A stretch of DNA of 64,000 bases from Leucaena leucocephala (GCA_037074615.1 CM073547.1:744001-808000), one strand, 5' to 3'. Counted from the stretch's first letter, positions 1 to 12,372 are shown. Notes: a model not told the origin generated them from the letters alone. A program made the numbers and translations.

Positions 1-99
1 ATTTAATAGTTAATTTTATAATTTTTCTATAAGTATTTTTTTGAGGCCTAAGGCTTACTCTGATTTTAGTAAGGGACTAATATTAAATTTACTTATTTT

Positions 100-1395
100 T
101 TTTGTATAAAAAAGGTTTCATTTTTTCAAGTCGTGAAGATGCTAAATATATGTCCCAAAAGCTTTCTCACAAAAAAAAAAACCATAAAAAGAAAATCTCA
201 AAAGTTAAACACATATTCTTAAAAGTTTTGCTTTCTAATATTCTGGTCTCTAGTTTTGTCTTATTTTTCTCTTCAAGCAAATAAAACAGTACGGGGACAA
301 GCATCCATCCCAACTTTATTTTGTCATTCCATTTCACTGTAAGCAGTAAGACGTTATATTCAGCATAAAAAAATAGTGAGCACACAATACTCAAACTCAA
401 AAGAGAGTTAGAAAAATTATGTAAATAAATCATAATTTTTATACATACAAATAAATACAGTCTTTTACAAATTAATAAAGCACACACAGTGATGGCACAA
501 TCATGGGATATATCCTGGGTTTTCTTATAAATAAAAGTTTAAATGAATTGGTGAACATACCTCCCATTCAAAAAATATTTATAAATTATATATTAATAAA
601 ATAATTTTATATCAATTACAGAATTTAAACTGATAATTTTATATATCATGAATAATTTTTTTATTAATTGTACTAATTTTTACTGAGAGATGATCTCGAT
701 GGTGAAGTGCGCAAAATAAAATAAGTAATTAAGTGGAGGAAGCATTTTGTTGGTGGGGTAAAATCCACAATCTGTCTATTTATTTTGTCGAGAGATTACA
801 TAATTGATGGTCAGAAACGGACAAGAATCAGCGAACGGCCAAAATATGTCAAATCCCATAATGGATGCCACGCATGTTCCCAATTTGTATGTATGTATAT
901 GGGCGGTGATCTCTCTCAGTAACGTTCAATAATTTCCCTTTTTTAATGATTATATACTTTCAATCAAACTCAAGTGGCACAGAATATGATTCATTTTCAA
1001 GTATATGCTTAGCTGCAAGAATAAATAAAAGTGACGCATGTGACAAATGGAAAGGGCCCCAGCATTCATATATATGCAAATGGAATCAGTGGTTCCTGTA
1101 ATTAATTCGTGGGCATAATCATGACTGCTTTCTTTCTCTCCTTCAGAGAGACTCTTCATTTATTTGCATATTCTAGCCAGTCAACATAAACCTTCTTTAT
1201 CTGCATATTAGCGAGAATCAAATCAAACCCAGATTTAATGAACCTGATCTCTTGTGCATTAATGAACTGCTTTGTCTAATTACAATAGTGCGTTTATGCT
1301 TTACTAACTCCGTTCTCATTCTCTCGTCAACTTCAACTTGCTTCCTCCTTAATAATCTCTCACCTCATTTAGTTGTTAAGGGAAAAATAATAACA
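100..1395. repeat. Duplicated flank, copy A (upstream of the dioxygenase gene)
   Basis: This non-coding AT-rich segment is colinear with a second copy at about 3685-5925. Matching landmarks, in the same order in both, are the block near 193 with 3736, the block at 292-365 with 3758-3890, the block near 840-1100 with 4600-4830, and the block at 1085-1385 with 5518-5850. Short exact words shared include AAATCTCAAAAGTTAAA, GTTATATTCAGCA and CAGATTTAATGAA. The copies differ by many substitutions and indels, so the duplication is not recent. No ORF is conserved between them, so this looks like duplicated regulatory or intergenic DNA. Confidence 0.75.
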
Positions 1396-2127
1396 AGCAT
1401 ATGAAGCTTCATGGATTCTCTACTAAACATGCATGCTCCCTCCTATATATCCTAATTAAAGGAAGTCGATCGGTTTCATTATTCAATTTGTTACAAAATA
1501 ATTTAATTTTTACTGGCCTTGTTAGCTGAAGGACTATAAACATCTTAGAAGACTCCATGCAGTAGTTTACAAGACCATATATTATACGACTTAGGGTTAA
1601 TAAAAACAATTATGATCTAAGAAAGTCTTTTTTTTTTTCTTAAGTGTTAACACCTATAAGTAAGATGAGGGAGAGAGTACATTTTAAAAAGAGTAGTATG
1701 TCAGAAAAATTAATAAAATAAAATAAAATATTCCTTAAATCTACGTGCAGAAATTACAAGTGGTAGACACAACAGGGTGTCCTCATTCAATGTTCATGAC
1801 AGCCATATGTGATGAAAACTTGAACCATATGAGATCTTGCGATTTAAAATTTTAATCTGTAACTTTTTTCAATGATAATTTTGTAAAGTATTTGTTATAA
1901 TATTATTTTTATTTATAATTTTTTATCTATTAAAATAAAAAAAATTAACGATAAGAGACTTTACTAATTTAAGCATGATATGTCCAAGTGAGAGCTCTCC
2001 CAATTTAACCCAATAATATTTGAATATAAATCACTAAGATGATAGTATAAAAAAAATATATATATATATATGTAAAAATATTAAATTGAATCTAAAGCAT
2101 CCCATATCAATTTGCATGGATGGGGTC

Positions 2128-2188
2128 CATGCATGCAGCTCATACGAGAGCCTTCCAGGATCAGAGTAGCTCTGTTTTTCTATATAAA
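2128..2188 (+). promoter_or_regulatory. Putative core promoter of the dioxygenase gene
   Basis: A TATA-like box (TATATAAA, 2181-2188) lies about 90 bases before the ATG at 2278. Some 45 bases further upstream is CATGCATG (2128-2135), which contains the RY core CATGCA, a motif bound by B3-domain factors in other plant promoters. The TATA assignment is reasonable from spacing. The RY function is only a sequence match. Confidence 0.5.
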
Positions 2189-2277
2189 GCGACGTCCTTT
2201 CCTACTTGTTCCACTGACAATAGGCATCAGCCGCTTTCCTCCCCATTTTCTCTGCTGTATCAGAATCATCGTCGTCC

Positions 2278-2746
2278 ATGGGAGAGGTAGACGGAGCCTT
2301 CGTTCAAGAACCTCACAACGGGCCCAAAACTTCTCTCACACAAGACGAACAAGATATCCCTGTCATCGACCTCTCCTGCCCCGACTTCGACGCCCTCGTC
2401 CGCGACATAGGCCGTGCCTGCAAGCAATGGGGAGTTTTCCAGATCATCAACCACGGCGTTCCGACGGACATCCGACAGAAGACGGAGGAGGTGCAGCGGG
2501 AGTTCTTCCGACTCAGCCCGGACGAGAAGAGGAAAGTCAAGAGAGACGCCGAGAAGGTGTTGGGTTATTTCGACGCAGAACGCACCAGAGACCAAATTGA
2601 TTGGAAGGAAGTGTTCGATTACACGGCGCAAGAACCCACTCTCGCCGCCGCATCCGTCGATCCGGAGGACGACGGAGTGGCTCACTGGTACAACCAGTGG
2701 CCTCAAAGCCTGCCTGGAATGAGGTACGTAAACGAAAGAGACACAG

Positions 2747-2781
<35 letters not shown>

Positions 2782-3433
2782 GATGTTGAGTTTAATATAT
2801 TAGAGCTCTGTGAGTGATGAAGTGTTTTGTGACGTGAACAGAGAGGTGTGTCTGGAATATGCAAAGAACATTGGGGAACTGGGAAGGAGATTGTTGAGGC
2901 TGATAGGGATGAGCTTGGGTTTGCCGGCGAAGAGGTTTGAAGGATTCTTCAAGGACCCGACCCATTCCCTGAGACTATTGTACTATCCACCAAATCCTTC
3001 TTCTGCTGGAGCTACTCTCGGGGTGGGCGCTCACACGGATATTTCCATTTTTACCCTTCTTGCTCAGGACGATGTGGGTGGGCTTGAGGCTCAAAGAAAA
3101 TCGGATGGGGAATGGGTGGAGGTGAAACCCATACCCAATGCATACGTCATAAATATGGGGGATATTCTGCAGGTGTGGACGAATGACGCATATGAGAGCG
3201 CGTTGCACAGAGTGAGGGTGAACTCGGAGAAGAAGAGGCATTCAATAGTGTTCTTTCTGTATCCGTCGCACCACACAATGGTGGAGCCACTGGAGGAGAT
3301 GACGGACGAGCAAAAACCGCCGAGGTACAGGGCTCACAACTGGGGCAAGTTTTTACTGACGAGGAAGGGCGGTAACATCAAGAAACCCAACGGTGAAGAA
3401 ACTCTCCAGATTAAGCATTACAGGATATATTAG
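2278..3433 (+). CDS. 2-oxoglutarate/Fe(II)-dependent dioxygenase (DOXC class, At3g19000-like)
   Basis: Two exons, 2278-2723 and 2842-3433, encode 345 aa; the 118-base intron is GT-AG, and the split codon AG/A gives Arg149 and keeps the frame. The N-terminal DIOX_N region covers about residues 27-145 (WGVFQIINHG at 51-60). The catalytic 2OG-FeII_Oxy fold follows, with the iron triad His213-x-Asp215 and His271 and the 2-oxoglutarate pair Arg281-x-Ser283, so all catalytic residues are present. The overall pattern, including AQDDVGGLE and a C-terminal YRAHNWGKF, resembles the Arabidopsis At3g19000/At3g19010 group, related to lateral-branching-oxidoreductase and DMR6 enzymes. Such enzymes hydroxylate or desaturate small molecules in the cytosol; the substrate cannot be told from sequence. 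The ATG is the first in frame, with a TATA box at a suitable distance. Diverged copies of one flanking sequence lie on both sides of the gene. Confidence 0.93.
2751..2779. repeat. (AT)n microsatellite in the dioxygenase intron
   Basis: An uninterrupted AT run of about 29 bases lies inside the only intron, 27 bases after the splice donor. It is likely to vary in length between individuals. Confidence 0.9.
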
Positions 3434-3684
3434 GATATATGCATCCATCGAGTGTCGCGTAATTGTCTTGTTTGTTGAGAGGTCATTTGCTCTGTTGTTC
3501 TCTTACCCAGTTACGAGTAAAATGTGTAATAAGCCAACGGCTTTGCTATCTATTGCCATAACAGTTCTCTTTTCTAAAAATTTTTATCCCACAAAAAAAA
3601 AGAACTGAATCTTGATCTCGATTATGTTTTATTTTAGAAAAGAAGGAAACAGTGAGACCAATGTATTGAGTTCAATTTCCATTA

Positions 3685-5925
3685 TTATAAAAAGACGTTT
3701 CATTTTTCCAACGCATGAATTGAGATACTGAATAAAATCTCAAAAGTTAAATGCTAGGAACAAATGTCCATCCAAACTTTAATTTTTCATTCCATTTCGC
3801 CGTAAGCAGACGAGGGCGATAATGGCCTGAAAACGTCCTTCTTTTCTGAGATCAGATGAGGAAAAGTAAGTCGTTATATTCAGCACAGAAATAATAATAA
3901 TAATAAATAATAATAACCACCACCGTTGCCATACTTAGAAGAAAGTTATGAAAAATTATGCTAATGAATCATATTATTTGTCTGATTTTTATACATTAGA
4001 AAGAAATAAAATTTTCTACGCCAAACAAATAGGCTGCTCGGTTTTATATGTAGTGATGGGAGGATCATGAGATATACAGTGGATTTTTGGTAACAAACAC
4101 TTTTTTGTGGTTCAAATCTGCAATCTCTCTCTCTCTATCCATCGATATGATGTAATTAACATGATGATAGGTAGAGGAGTGTAGATAATTCGTGGCCATG
4201 TATAGACAAGAATCCGAAGACTACCTGAAAAGAAGCGAATAGCATAGATAATAAACAACACTGATGATAAAAACTGGGAAACCTTTTCACGACAACATGA
4301 GAAGGCCGCCACAAGCAGGCAAGTAGTCTTCTCATCTCATCCATCTTCTTCCAATTCCTCACAAACAACTCTCTCTCTCTCTCTCTAAAAGTAGATTTCA
4401 TCATATGCATACATATATACTGAATAATTTCAAAATTGGGTGGTCTGTGTCCCTATTCTCTGCCTGCATGCGCACACACCCACACATTGATCTCTCAGAC
4501 AACACTCCGACTGTAGCAACTTTTGGTTATTAAACAAAGTACTTTTTCATATGTTCAGGAACATGGGGCTCTCTGCTCACCCCTCCTTGTGTTCAGTAAA
4601 TACGTATGTCAATCCCATTATGCAGCGAATATATGGGCGGCAATCCCCTGTTTTTTTATTATAGGTTTTCGATCAAAATCAATTAAGTGACAGGGAATAC
4701 GATCCATTTTAACCCGCAATTAAATATAATTTTCTATGCTTAATTAGCTACAAGAGAATAAATCAAGTGATGAGCCGCATAAATAAATAGTTCAAAAGGT
4801 TCTGGCATTCATAATCATAGCTATTATATCGATACCCCCACAGATATCACACTATCGTGTCTATATTAACACAAAGTTCATTTGGCACGTATCAAACACA
4901 AAAATCCTCCGTGAAAGAGACTGCTAGCTTATTAAATCGTTGAAATAACTTCCTTTTCTTTTCAGTTTCTCCTACCTTCCATTTAATTTTATTTATTCAC
5001 CCTTTTTTCTTAATTCCCCTCGCATTATATGTTGTGTATTCTGATGCCCGCTATGAACCGATCATTCTTCAACAGTATCTCTTTGCACGTGGAAATATTC
5101 TTCTCTCCATTCGAAAACTCTCAGTTGCAGGAATATACGAGAGTTTCACTAAGAGGGTATTGCAAGACATATAAGGAGTTATTATTCTTTCGTGCCAGTA
5201 ATTAAATATTGCAGATAACTTATCCGGTTAATATATATTATAATTCCTTTTTCAAAGTTTCAGATTATTCCCTCGCGAAACTGGGTAACGCTACCCCATG
5301 AAATACATATTCGCACATTATATATAGTCATCAAACCTCAACGGGTCCCTCCTGCTCTCTGCATTTTCCAAAGTTCTGCAACTCAATATATATGCTTCTT
5401 CTTTAATCTGATGTCACTAATATTTCACAGCTGGATCACTCGATCGAACCTCTTAAAAAATATCTTTCTTTCTGTTTCTTTAATTCGTTTCACCTTTTTA
5501 AGTTTTGGATTATTAGATGCAAATGGAACGAGTGGATATGTTTTTGAGACTATTGTGGATAGATGAAACTGACTGTGCGTCGTCTCTTGTAATTCGCTGG
5601 AATAATGATATGGCTGCTTTCTCTCCTTCTGCCTTCAGCCGCCACAGAGAGTCATATCAGAGACTCTTTAATTATTTACATACACACAGACAGATTTAAT
5701 GAATCTGATATCTTATGCATTATTTGCTTTGTCTAACAATAGTAGTGTGTTTACTGTTTGTGCGTTATCCCTCCACCCACCTAACTCCATTCGCCTTGTG
5801 TCATCAAGTTCATTCCCTCCTTATCTCTCATATAATTTAGTTGTGTTGGGGAAAAATAGCAAGGATATCAATCCACCACCACCGTTACAACAACAACAGT
5901 ATCCATAACAAGCCTCTTCTCTTCA
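3685..5925. repeat. Duplicated flank, copy B (downstream of the dioxygenase gene)
   Basis: This is the second copy of the sequence found upstream of the gene at about 100-1395, in the same orientation. It is longer because of insertions, for example about 65 extra bases near 3800-3865 and a large extra block around 4220-4600. If the original duplication unit was flank plus gene, a second dioxygenase would be expected beyond about 5930. I read onward and saw no dioxygenase motif there. Confidence 0.75.
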
Positions 5926-5929
5926 GATA

Positions 5930-8280
5930 GTGAGCTATATATATCACACACACTGGATGTGTAAATGTGCTCCATTAACGATATAATTTTTGGATAGATT
6001 ATGTTAACCAAAAGATTGCACTAAATAACTTTATGAAGTGGAAGTTTTAATTTTTCTCTATCATTTTTTAGATGATTATACTATTTCTAGTATTTTTTTA
6101 TAAGTAGTAACTATTTAAATCTTGTGAACCAGAATGTTTTTTAAAATTAGTTTAAAATAATAAAAATGTTAAAAATATCATTTGTTTTTCAAATGTACCA
6201 TTATTTATTATGAGAGGGATATGTTAATAATTAAGGATAAAAATGAAAAAGATATATTAAATTTATAGAAAAATACAAATTATTATTTATATATATATAT
6301 ATGACTACTACTATAGAAAAAATATTAAGAAGTATTATTGATCTACTTTCTTTCTTTATTGGTGCACCAAAAGATATTATTTTTATATATCTACATTATC
6401 TCTAACGATTTCTACCAATTAGACCATTTCAACTCTTCTAGATGTTTTAGATCAACTTATCTAGTATAATCACATTTATTTTAAATATATAGTATCACAT
6501 ATTTATTTTAACAGTCTCATTTTATTCTTATTGTCTTTTTAAAAGTCAACAGACAAAACTTTTTTGTTTGTGATTATATGTCCTTTTAATTTTGGCCACA
6601 AAATAATCCAATCATAGGCTAGCTAAATATATTTTTTAAAAAAAAAACTTGTCATTAAATGTCATTAATTATATTCTTTATGAAACCATAAAAAAATAAC
6701 TTGTGCTCATAAAAGTTATGGTTCAAATTAATAAAAAAGGGAATCGAAGGGGTGACAATAAAAGTACTCGTGTCTCGTGGTGATGAATTAGAGGTTGGGC
6801 ATGTAAATATTGTTGATTCGCTGGGCATCCAAAGTTGTCGAAGGGCATATTTGGGATTTCAAGAGGTGAGCTGATGGTGGCTCTTCCTCACGCTTCGCTT
6901 CTGAGACTCTTTATGAAAAGATAATTATTTATAGTTGCGTAAGGGTTCACGAAACCACCGCCATAAAAATTTAATCAATAAATTATTATGAAAAATCTAT
7001 CAAATACGTTGGGAGGAGTGACCAACGACGATGACAGCTTTCGACTCCTGACAACGTTCTTTGGGAATGTGGCTATAATTCAATCACCCGCTTGAGTTTT
7101 GAGTTGATTGAAGAATCTTCCTCCATCATTTTGCTTTTGTTTTCTCCCATATTTCTCTTCTAAGATCATGACAAAGGGCAAAAGTTGTCGGAATCTCAAG
7201 AAATTATCTTCCTATCCTATCCCCTTCTATTCCCAATATACAAATTTGGGTTGTGATCCATAATGGAGGTCCCCGTCTGGCTGCTTTTAGAGTTGCATGA
7301 GGGGATTTGTATTTTCTTAATATTTTATTATTTTACATAAGTAGCAGATATATTGAAATTATTGAAAGACGCCTCAATTTAAACTGTCTATAACCATTCT
7401 TTATTGTAAAAAGAGAAAGAGAAATAAATCTGCTCCCTCGGTTTTTATAGTAAGCTTCGATGTGAATTAATGAGGTTTGTCTCTTCCATTAGAAATAAAA
7501 AGCCCCAGCCCTCGAGTACTTTTTTTAAAAAAAAAAAAAATACTGCACGTGTTGCAAGTTTTATGTGATAGATAATATACCGACGTGAATTCGCTGTTAA
7601 TTAATTTAATTTATATTTTAAATTAAAAGTATTTATAAAAGTTGTAGGGTTCGGGGTGATTAAGGTTTTAGGATTTCACTGTGATTGGACGTATTTCTTT
7701 ATAAAAGTATTTATAAGTTAATTTTTTATTAACTACTGAATCAATGAGCAAAGAACAAATAATATGTAGTTGCCATGCATCTTTTGAAATTTTGATGGTT
7801 CATTAAATGAATCCCACTGTGAGCTCAGCCAGCTCATATGACTCGGTCATATGATTTTCTGCTGTACTGTGTTGACCGGAACGGAAGTTTCCAGGAGAGG
7901 GTCGCAGCTTTGCCTTTTAACAGAGATGTAATAGTTTTTCATTACTTTTTATTTTGCTTAGTCGTTAATTTGCTCTTCTCTTCCTTTTCTTTTATGTTTT
8001 TGTTTTTGAAAAAAAATTGAATGGGCCCTTTTTCCTTTTCAGACAAATTGAACCAACTTGACAAGAAAAAAAACCCTATTCCTTTTGATTGGTTACGTTG
8101 TTGAATATATATTGTTTGGTTAATATAAAATAAATAAGATGAGAACTGTCGATTAAAAAATATATAATTTAAATTTTTCTATGATGGGAGAAAATCCTTA
8201 CCATTATTGCTGGATTACAAAAAGAGACATGGAGAAACAGGAGAATAACAAAAAGAATGGGACTATAGCCAATAGCGTGT
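5930..8280. other. Gene-free AT-rich spacer
   Basis: I see no coding exon, RNA gene or clear repeat with recognisable ends here. Local blocks of higher GC (about 6740-6920 and 7820-7920) have no supported ORF or splice pattern. Confidence 0.5.
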
Positions 8281-8690
8281 TAGAGTCTATTTGAATTAAT
8301 TTTTAGATAATAGATTATGATAAGAATATATTTTAGAAGATAGATTTTGAGAATAATAGATTTTAAAAATTGAGATATTTAAATTATTAGTAGTATAATC
8401 ACTTTTCATATTAGTAAATTATTAAAAAGAATATGATTTGATTAAAAATATGAGAGATAAAAGAGGGTAGAGAATAAAGATGAGAGAGGATATAGCGTGG
8501 AGAGGAGAGGGTGTGTAAGAAAAAATATAGCTAAAATAGTATTTGAATAATCTATGAGCTCTTTTATTATTCTAAAAACTAGTTTCAATAGATTATTTAA
8601 AACTATACTTTTTAAACTATAGTTTTGGCCAAAATAACTTATAGATAAATATAACTGTTTATTTAATTTTTTTTAAACTAAAGCTTTATC
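8281..8690. mobile_element. Degenerate MITE-like element
   Basis: The stretch repeats the architecture of the better preserved element at 24522-25189. It has an opening run of AATAGATT-type units, a central purine-rich GAGAGG tract, then a segment containing CTATGAGCTCTTTTATTATTC. Ends and target duplication are eroded, so the boundaries are approximate. Confidence 0.55.
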
Positions 8691-9218
8691 TAATTTGTTT
8701 TTTTTTAATTATGGTATCAAACACACAAAGTTAGTTCAAGTGGACTAGTGGAGGGGAATTTTTTTACTCAAACACAGAGTTTTGGATTTGAATAAAAGTA
8801 AAAAATGTTTTTACATTTTATAAATAGTGTTACTTTAATGGATTTCACTTTTTTGCATATATTATTTTTTTTATTTTTAAATTCTTGTAATAAAATAATA
8901 GAGCAGAGAGTTGGAAACAATAGGCAACATTTTTACCCCCTTTTTATATTTTTCTATTTTTATGCTTTTCGACTGTTAATGCTCATATGTTTCTTAATTT
9001 CTTAAATTTGGACGAAGATTAATTTAAGTTTTAAAAAGTTTTTAATTGTTATTTTCTTTTTTCTTCCTCTTCTTTTTTTTTATTAAAAATGAAATGACAT
9101 TAAAATAAATAAATTTTTTATCTCACCTAAGAGTATCTCTCTCTAAATTTAAATATTTAAAAATTAAAATATATCTTTAAATATCATAATTAAAGTCACA
9201 AGGGAGGATGGAGCACGA

Positions 9219-10140
9219 CTTCAGTTCAACAATATTCTCTCTCCCTATTATTGTTTTCCAACGTCACCCAACTTCTACCCTTTCTCAATTGATGGGTCCC
9301 ACATCCTCCTTATTCCCTCACTCTTCGCTACTTCTTTTTTTTTTACAAATTCAAATAATCTCCTTCAAAATTCATGACCACTCATATTTTTTGGTCATAT
9401 TTTATACAAAAAAAATATACAGGATAAAAATCTTAACAATAATGGTTAAATAAGATATCATTTCGCGGGAGTAATTAATAACTTTATATTTTTTAAAAAT
9501 ATATATATATCCTTCTCAGACTTATCCTTATCCAATTTTATCGAAAAAATTAGATAATAGATACTATTCCTCTTTTGGGCTCTAATTTTATGTGCAAGAC
9601 ATACAAAATTTATTCGTTTAATTTTTAATATAATAATTATTTAATTAATTTAATAAAATTACAAAATTTAGTTAATATAATATGATATTTTTTTAAAATA
9701 TCTTAATTATCTTTTTTTATTTTCTTATTTCTTCTTTTATTTAATTATTATTAATAAAATATCAATAAAAATAATTAAAAAATTAATAAATATAATTTAT
9801 ACTCATGATCAATATTAAATTTTTAATTAAAACTTATATTAGGAATTGGGTGAGTATTTTTTTAATCTTATTTCATGTGATTAATTTTTTTTAGAAATGA
9901 TATACCCGTTCTCAAAATGATATCTCATTTAATCAGTAATGTTAAGATTTTGATATTGCATTTTTTTATAAAATATGAGGGGTGATGAATTTTGAAGGAG
10001 ACGATTTGAATTTGTAAAAATGAGAAGAAGGGAAGAAAGAGGGAATGAGGAGGACGTGAGACCCATCCATTGAGAAAGAGGAGAAGGTAGGTGACGTTGG
10101 AAATGAAACTCGGTAGAGAGCATATTGTGGAACTGAAATT
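9219..10140. mobile_element. Foldback-type element with about 240-bp inverted arms
   Basis: The left arm (about 9219-9467) and right arm (about 9905-10140) are reverse complements along almost their whole length, at an estimated 75-80% identity. They share words such as TTACAAATTCAAAT, TCTCCTTCAAAATTCAT and GATATCATTT. The arms are separated by about 440 bases of very AT-rich DNA without coding potential. This fits a non-autonomous foldback or MULE-like element; no transposase was seen. Exact ends and target duplication could not be fixed. Confidence 0.7.
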
Positions 10141-11577
10141 GTTCTAGAACTATTTCAGTTCTTAAATTTTTTTAAAAAAATAAATAAAAGTCAAGTTGCA
10201 AATGATTTTCATGAAAGACGATGTCTTCGCAATATCTTTTTTTTTTTAAACGATTTGTAATGTAATATTTTGATAAATAGCTTTCACGGTGTAGCATTTT
10301 AGTATTTTCTTTTAATGTTAATAATATATTGATAAAAAAAGCCGGCCGATGAGTCCTAGGCCACAATTCGAGATACGTGGCGAACTTTTTGGGAGATAGA
10401 CACACACAACAAACATGTGTCTCCGTGTCGTAATGGATTATCTATTTTTCAAATAAGAAAATTCCATTAATTATTTATTTATTTATTTATGAGGAGAATA
10501 GTAGACGACTTGCCAACCCTCCTATGCACTTTGTCACTTTCCCCTTCTGCCCATTAATCATGTATCATGGACCTTCCCCTCTTTCCAATCCTGTTTTTAG
10601 TATTTCCTCGCCAATTAATACCCGTATTTTCATATTCTGATTTATATTCCTTAAAACAAATATCAACGTAAAACCAGCCACGGCCACAAGAGACAAAACA
10701 ATCATTCATCTCAACCCCACTCTCCTGTTTCCTTTATTTTCTTAATTGTTACAATTTATTTAAAAAGCTTTAAAACAAAAATAGCCACAATGATTGCATA
10801 GTATTATTCTACTCAATAAATAATCAAAATTTTATATAAAATTATTAATAAAAAATCTCTTCTCTTCTCAGACAAGTCCATACGCATGTATGATCTTACC
10901 ATCTTCATAGGTGCCTTCAGCCGCCCAACAAACTTCACTACATATTCAAACCAAAAACAAATTTTAAGGCGTGCATCGTAATTTACGACGTATCCTAATT
11001 CCTTGTACATTTAGACTTATAATCAAGTTCAACTTCTCCACCTTCACAACTTCTCAATCATTCGCATCTCAGGAAGCTAGCAGCCTCTGAATTTTGTACT
11101 ATCCTCATTTAATTTCCGGCCAAAACCGCTGACCGATCTCAGCAAGGAACACTAACTATATGATAAAGAGCATCAAAAGATTATCGACAGCACAGACAAA
11201 AAATAGAGACTTAGAATTTGGTGGAGAAAATCATAGGCACTATTATAAACCAAAGGAGACCCACAAACAACAATAGTGGCTGGACTCTTGACACTAACAC
11301 ATTACATCACTCTTTACAATACATGACCCTTCTACATCAACCAGCACCCACCCAAAGATTTAACCTTCATACCCTACAACAAACACAACACGAATATATA
11401 GAGTTCCAGTGCGATTTGACTCGGATCAAACCTTAATACAATTCCAGTTGTAGGCTCCAGTTCCAGTGCGGAGATTTTTATTCCTTATCACTAGTTTTTG
11501 CCTTCTTCTGATGACTGACCCAAATCTACAAGAACTTAACAATATCACCCATCTTTAATCTTTAATCTCTAATCTCC
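10141..11577. other. Spacer downstream of the bZIP gene, with probable 3' UTR
   Basis: No coding sequence is supported. The last few hundred bases, about 11200-11577, lie immediately 3' of the minus-strand bZIP stop and probably contain its 3' UTR. Poly(A)-signal-like AATAAA (TTTATT on the plus strand) occurs near 11476. Confidence 0.45.
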
Positions 11578-12081
11578 CTAACAGTACTCAAACATATTGT
11601 CTGGAGAAGCCATGATCGGCAGGTTCAGGTACGCCATGTTTAATGGATTGTTGTTGAAGAAGCTGTTGGTGGATTCCATGAAGATGGAGGATAGTGGCGG
11701 TGATGAGTTTGAAGAAGTTGCAAAAACTGCAGAACTTTCGTTGACGAAATCCACAATTTCGTTCAGAGATTGTAATCTGTGTGTCAGCTCGTTCACTTGG
11801 GCTCTCAGTACAGAATTCTCGGCCTCGACGGTGAGATATTGCTGGGTTGTGAGGTTCACGCTAGTGAGAATCTTCTGATTCTCCTTCCTCAGCTGAGCTA
11901 CCTGAGCCACCAGATCATCCAGACGCTCCTGTTTCCTCATTCTTGATCTTTTCGCCGATTCTCGATTCGATATCATCCTCTTTCTCTTCCTCTGATCCAT
12001 CAAGACCTGCAAATCCTCATCTGAACCAGAGTTTCGAACCAGAGACGACGACCCAGAGGACGTTCCGCTAGAGGAAGCCAT
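11578..12081 (-). CDS. Group S1 bZIP transcription factor (bZIP11/bZIP44 type)
   Basis: A single intronless exon encodes 167 aa; lack of introns is typical of group S. The ATG at 12081 is the first in frame, since the reading frame upstream to 12120 has no ATG. The basic region (about residues 30-50) has the invariant N-x7-R spacing at Asn39 and Arg47. It is followed by a long leucine zipper (about residues 54-113) ending in LQSLNEIVDFV, characteristic of S1. The N-terminus is Ser/Gly-rich and the C-terminus ends in PIMASPDNMFEYC. In Arabidopsis, S1 bZIPs heterodimerise with group C bZIPs in the nucleus and control amino-acid and sugar metabolism under low energy. The leader carries the sucrose-control uORF described separately, so sucrose repression of translation is expected. 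The exact ortholog (bZIP11, bZIP44 or bZIP2) is not decided. Confidence 0.96.
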   Translation of the reverse strand: MASSSGTSSGSSSLVRNSGSDEDLQVLMDQRKRKRMISNRESAKRSRMRKQERLDDLVAQVAQLRKENQKILTSVNLTTQQYLTVEAENSVLRAQVNELTHRLQSLNEIVDFVNESSAVFATSSNSSPPLSSIFMESTNSFFNNNPLNMAYLNLPIMASPDNMFEYC

Positions 12082-12238
12082 TGGAAATTGATTGAAACCA
12101 AGAAGTAAAAAGATGGACACTACTACTTTGACGCAGGACCCGGAAACCTAAGAAACACAGAGACGCGGAAAAATCGATGCAGAAAATAGAAAATTATATA
12201 TGATTAATGTAGAAGAAAACTAAATCGAAACGAGCGGC

Positions 12239-12250
12239 TCAAACAATCAT
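12239..12250 (-). CDS. Tiny uORF overlapping the sucrose-control uORF stop
   Basis: ATG ATT GTT TGA. Its ATG overlaps the stop of the sucrose-control uORF as TCATGA. It is the only other ATG between that uORF and the bZIP start. It may simply be chance, but the ATGA overlap could let a terminating ribosome restart. Confidence 0.4.
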   Translation of the reverse strand: MIV

Positions 12251-12372
12251 GAGACGTAGTACAACCAGTAGAGGAAGGCAACGGAGAAGGATTGAACAAG
12301 GTGGGTCCTGCGCCTGACAGTGGAATTTATCATACAACCAGAAAGGAAGATTTCACTGAGAATTGGATACAT
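12247..12372 (-). CDS. Sucrose-control peptide uORF (conserved CPuORF of S1 bZIPs)
   Basis: A 41-codon ORF in the bZIP leader starts at 12372 and stops with TGA at 12247-12249, 165 bases upstream of the main ATG. It begins MYPILSEIFLSG and its second half contains RRRTHLVQSFSV followed by FLYWLYYVS. This matches the known SC-peptide pattern: an internal in-frame Met (Met14, giving a 28-residue form), the RRRTHLVQSFSV core and the Trp/Tyr-rich C-terminus ending in Ser. In Arabidopsis bZIP11, the nascent peptide stalls the ribosome when sucrose is high and represses translation of the main ORF. The downstream gene being an S1 bZIP on the same strand confirms the call. Confidence 0.96.
   Translation of the reverse strand: MYPILSEIFLSGCMINSTVRRRTHLVQSFSVAFLYWLYYVS

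Noticed and set aside
9208..10123. Similar short ORFs on opposite strands (9208-9453 + and 9929-10123 -) considered as a small gene family
   Set aside because: They are the two inverted arms of the foldback element read in the same relative frame, not genes.
11597..11878. 93-codon plus-strand ORF opposite the bZIP gene
   Set aside because: It is the antisense shadow of the bZIP coding region.
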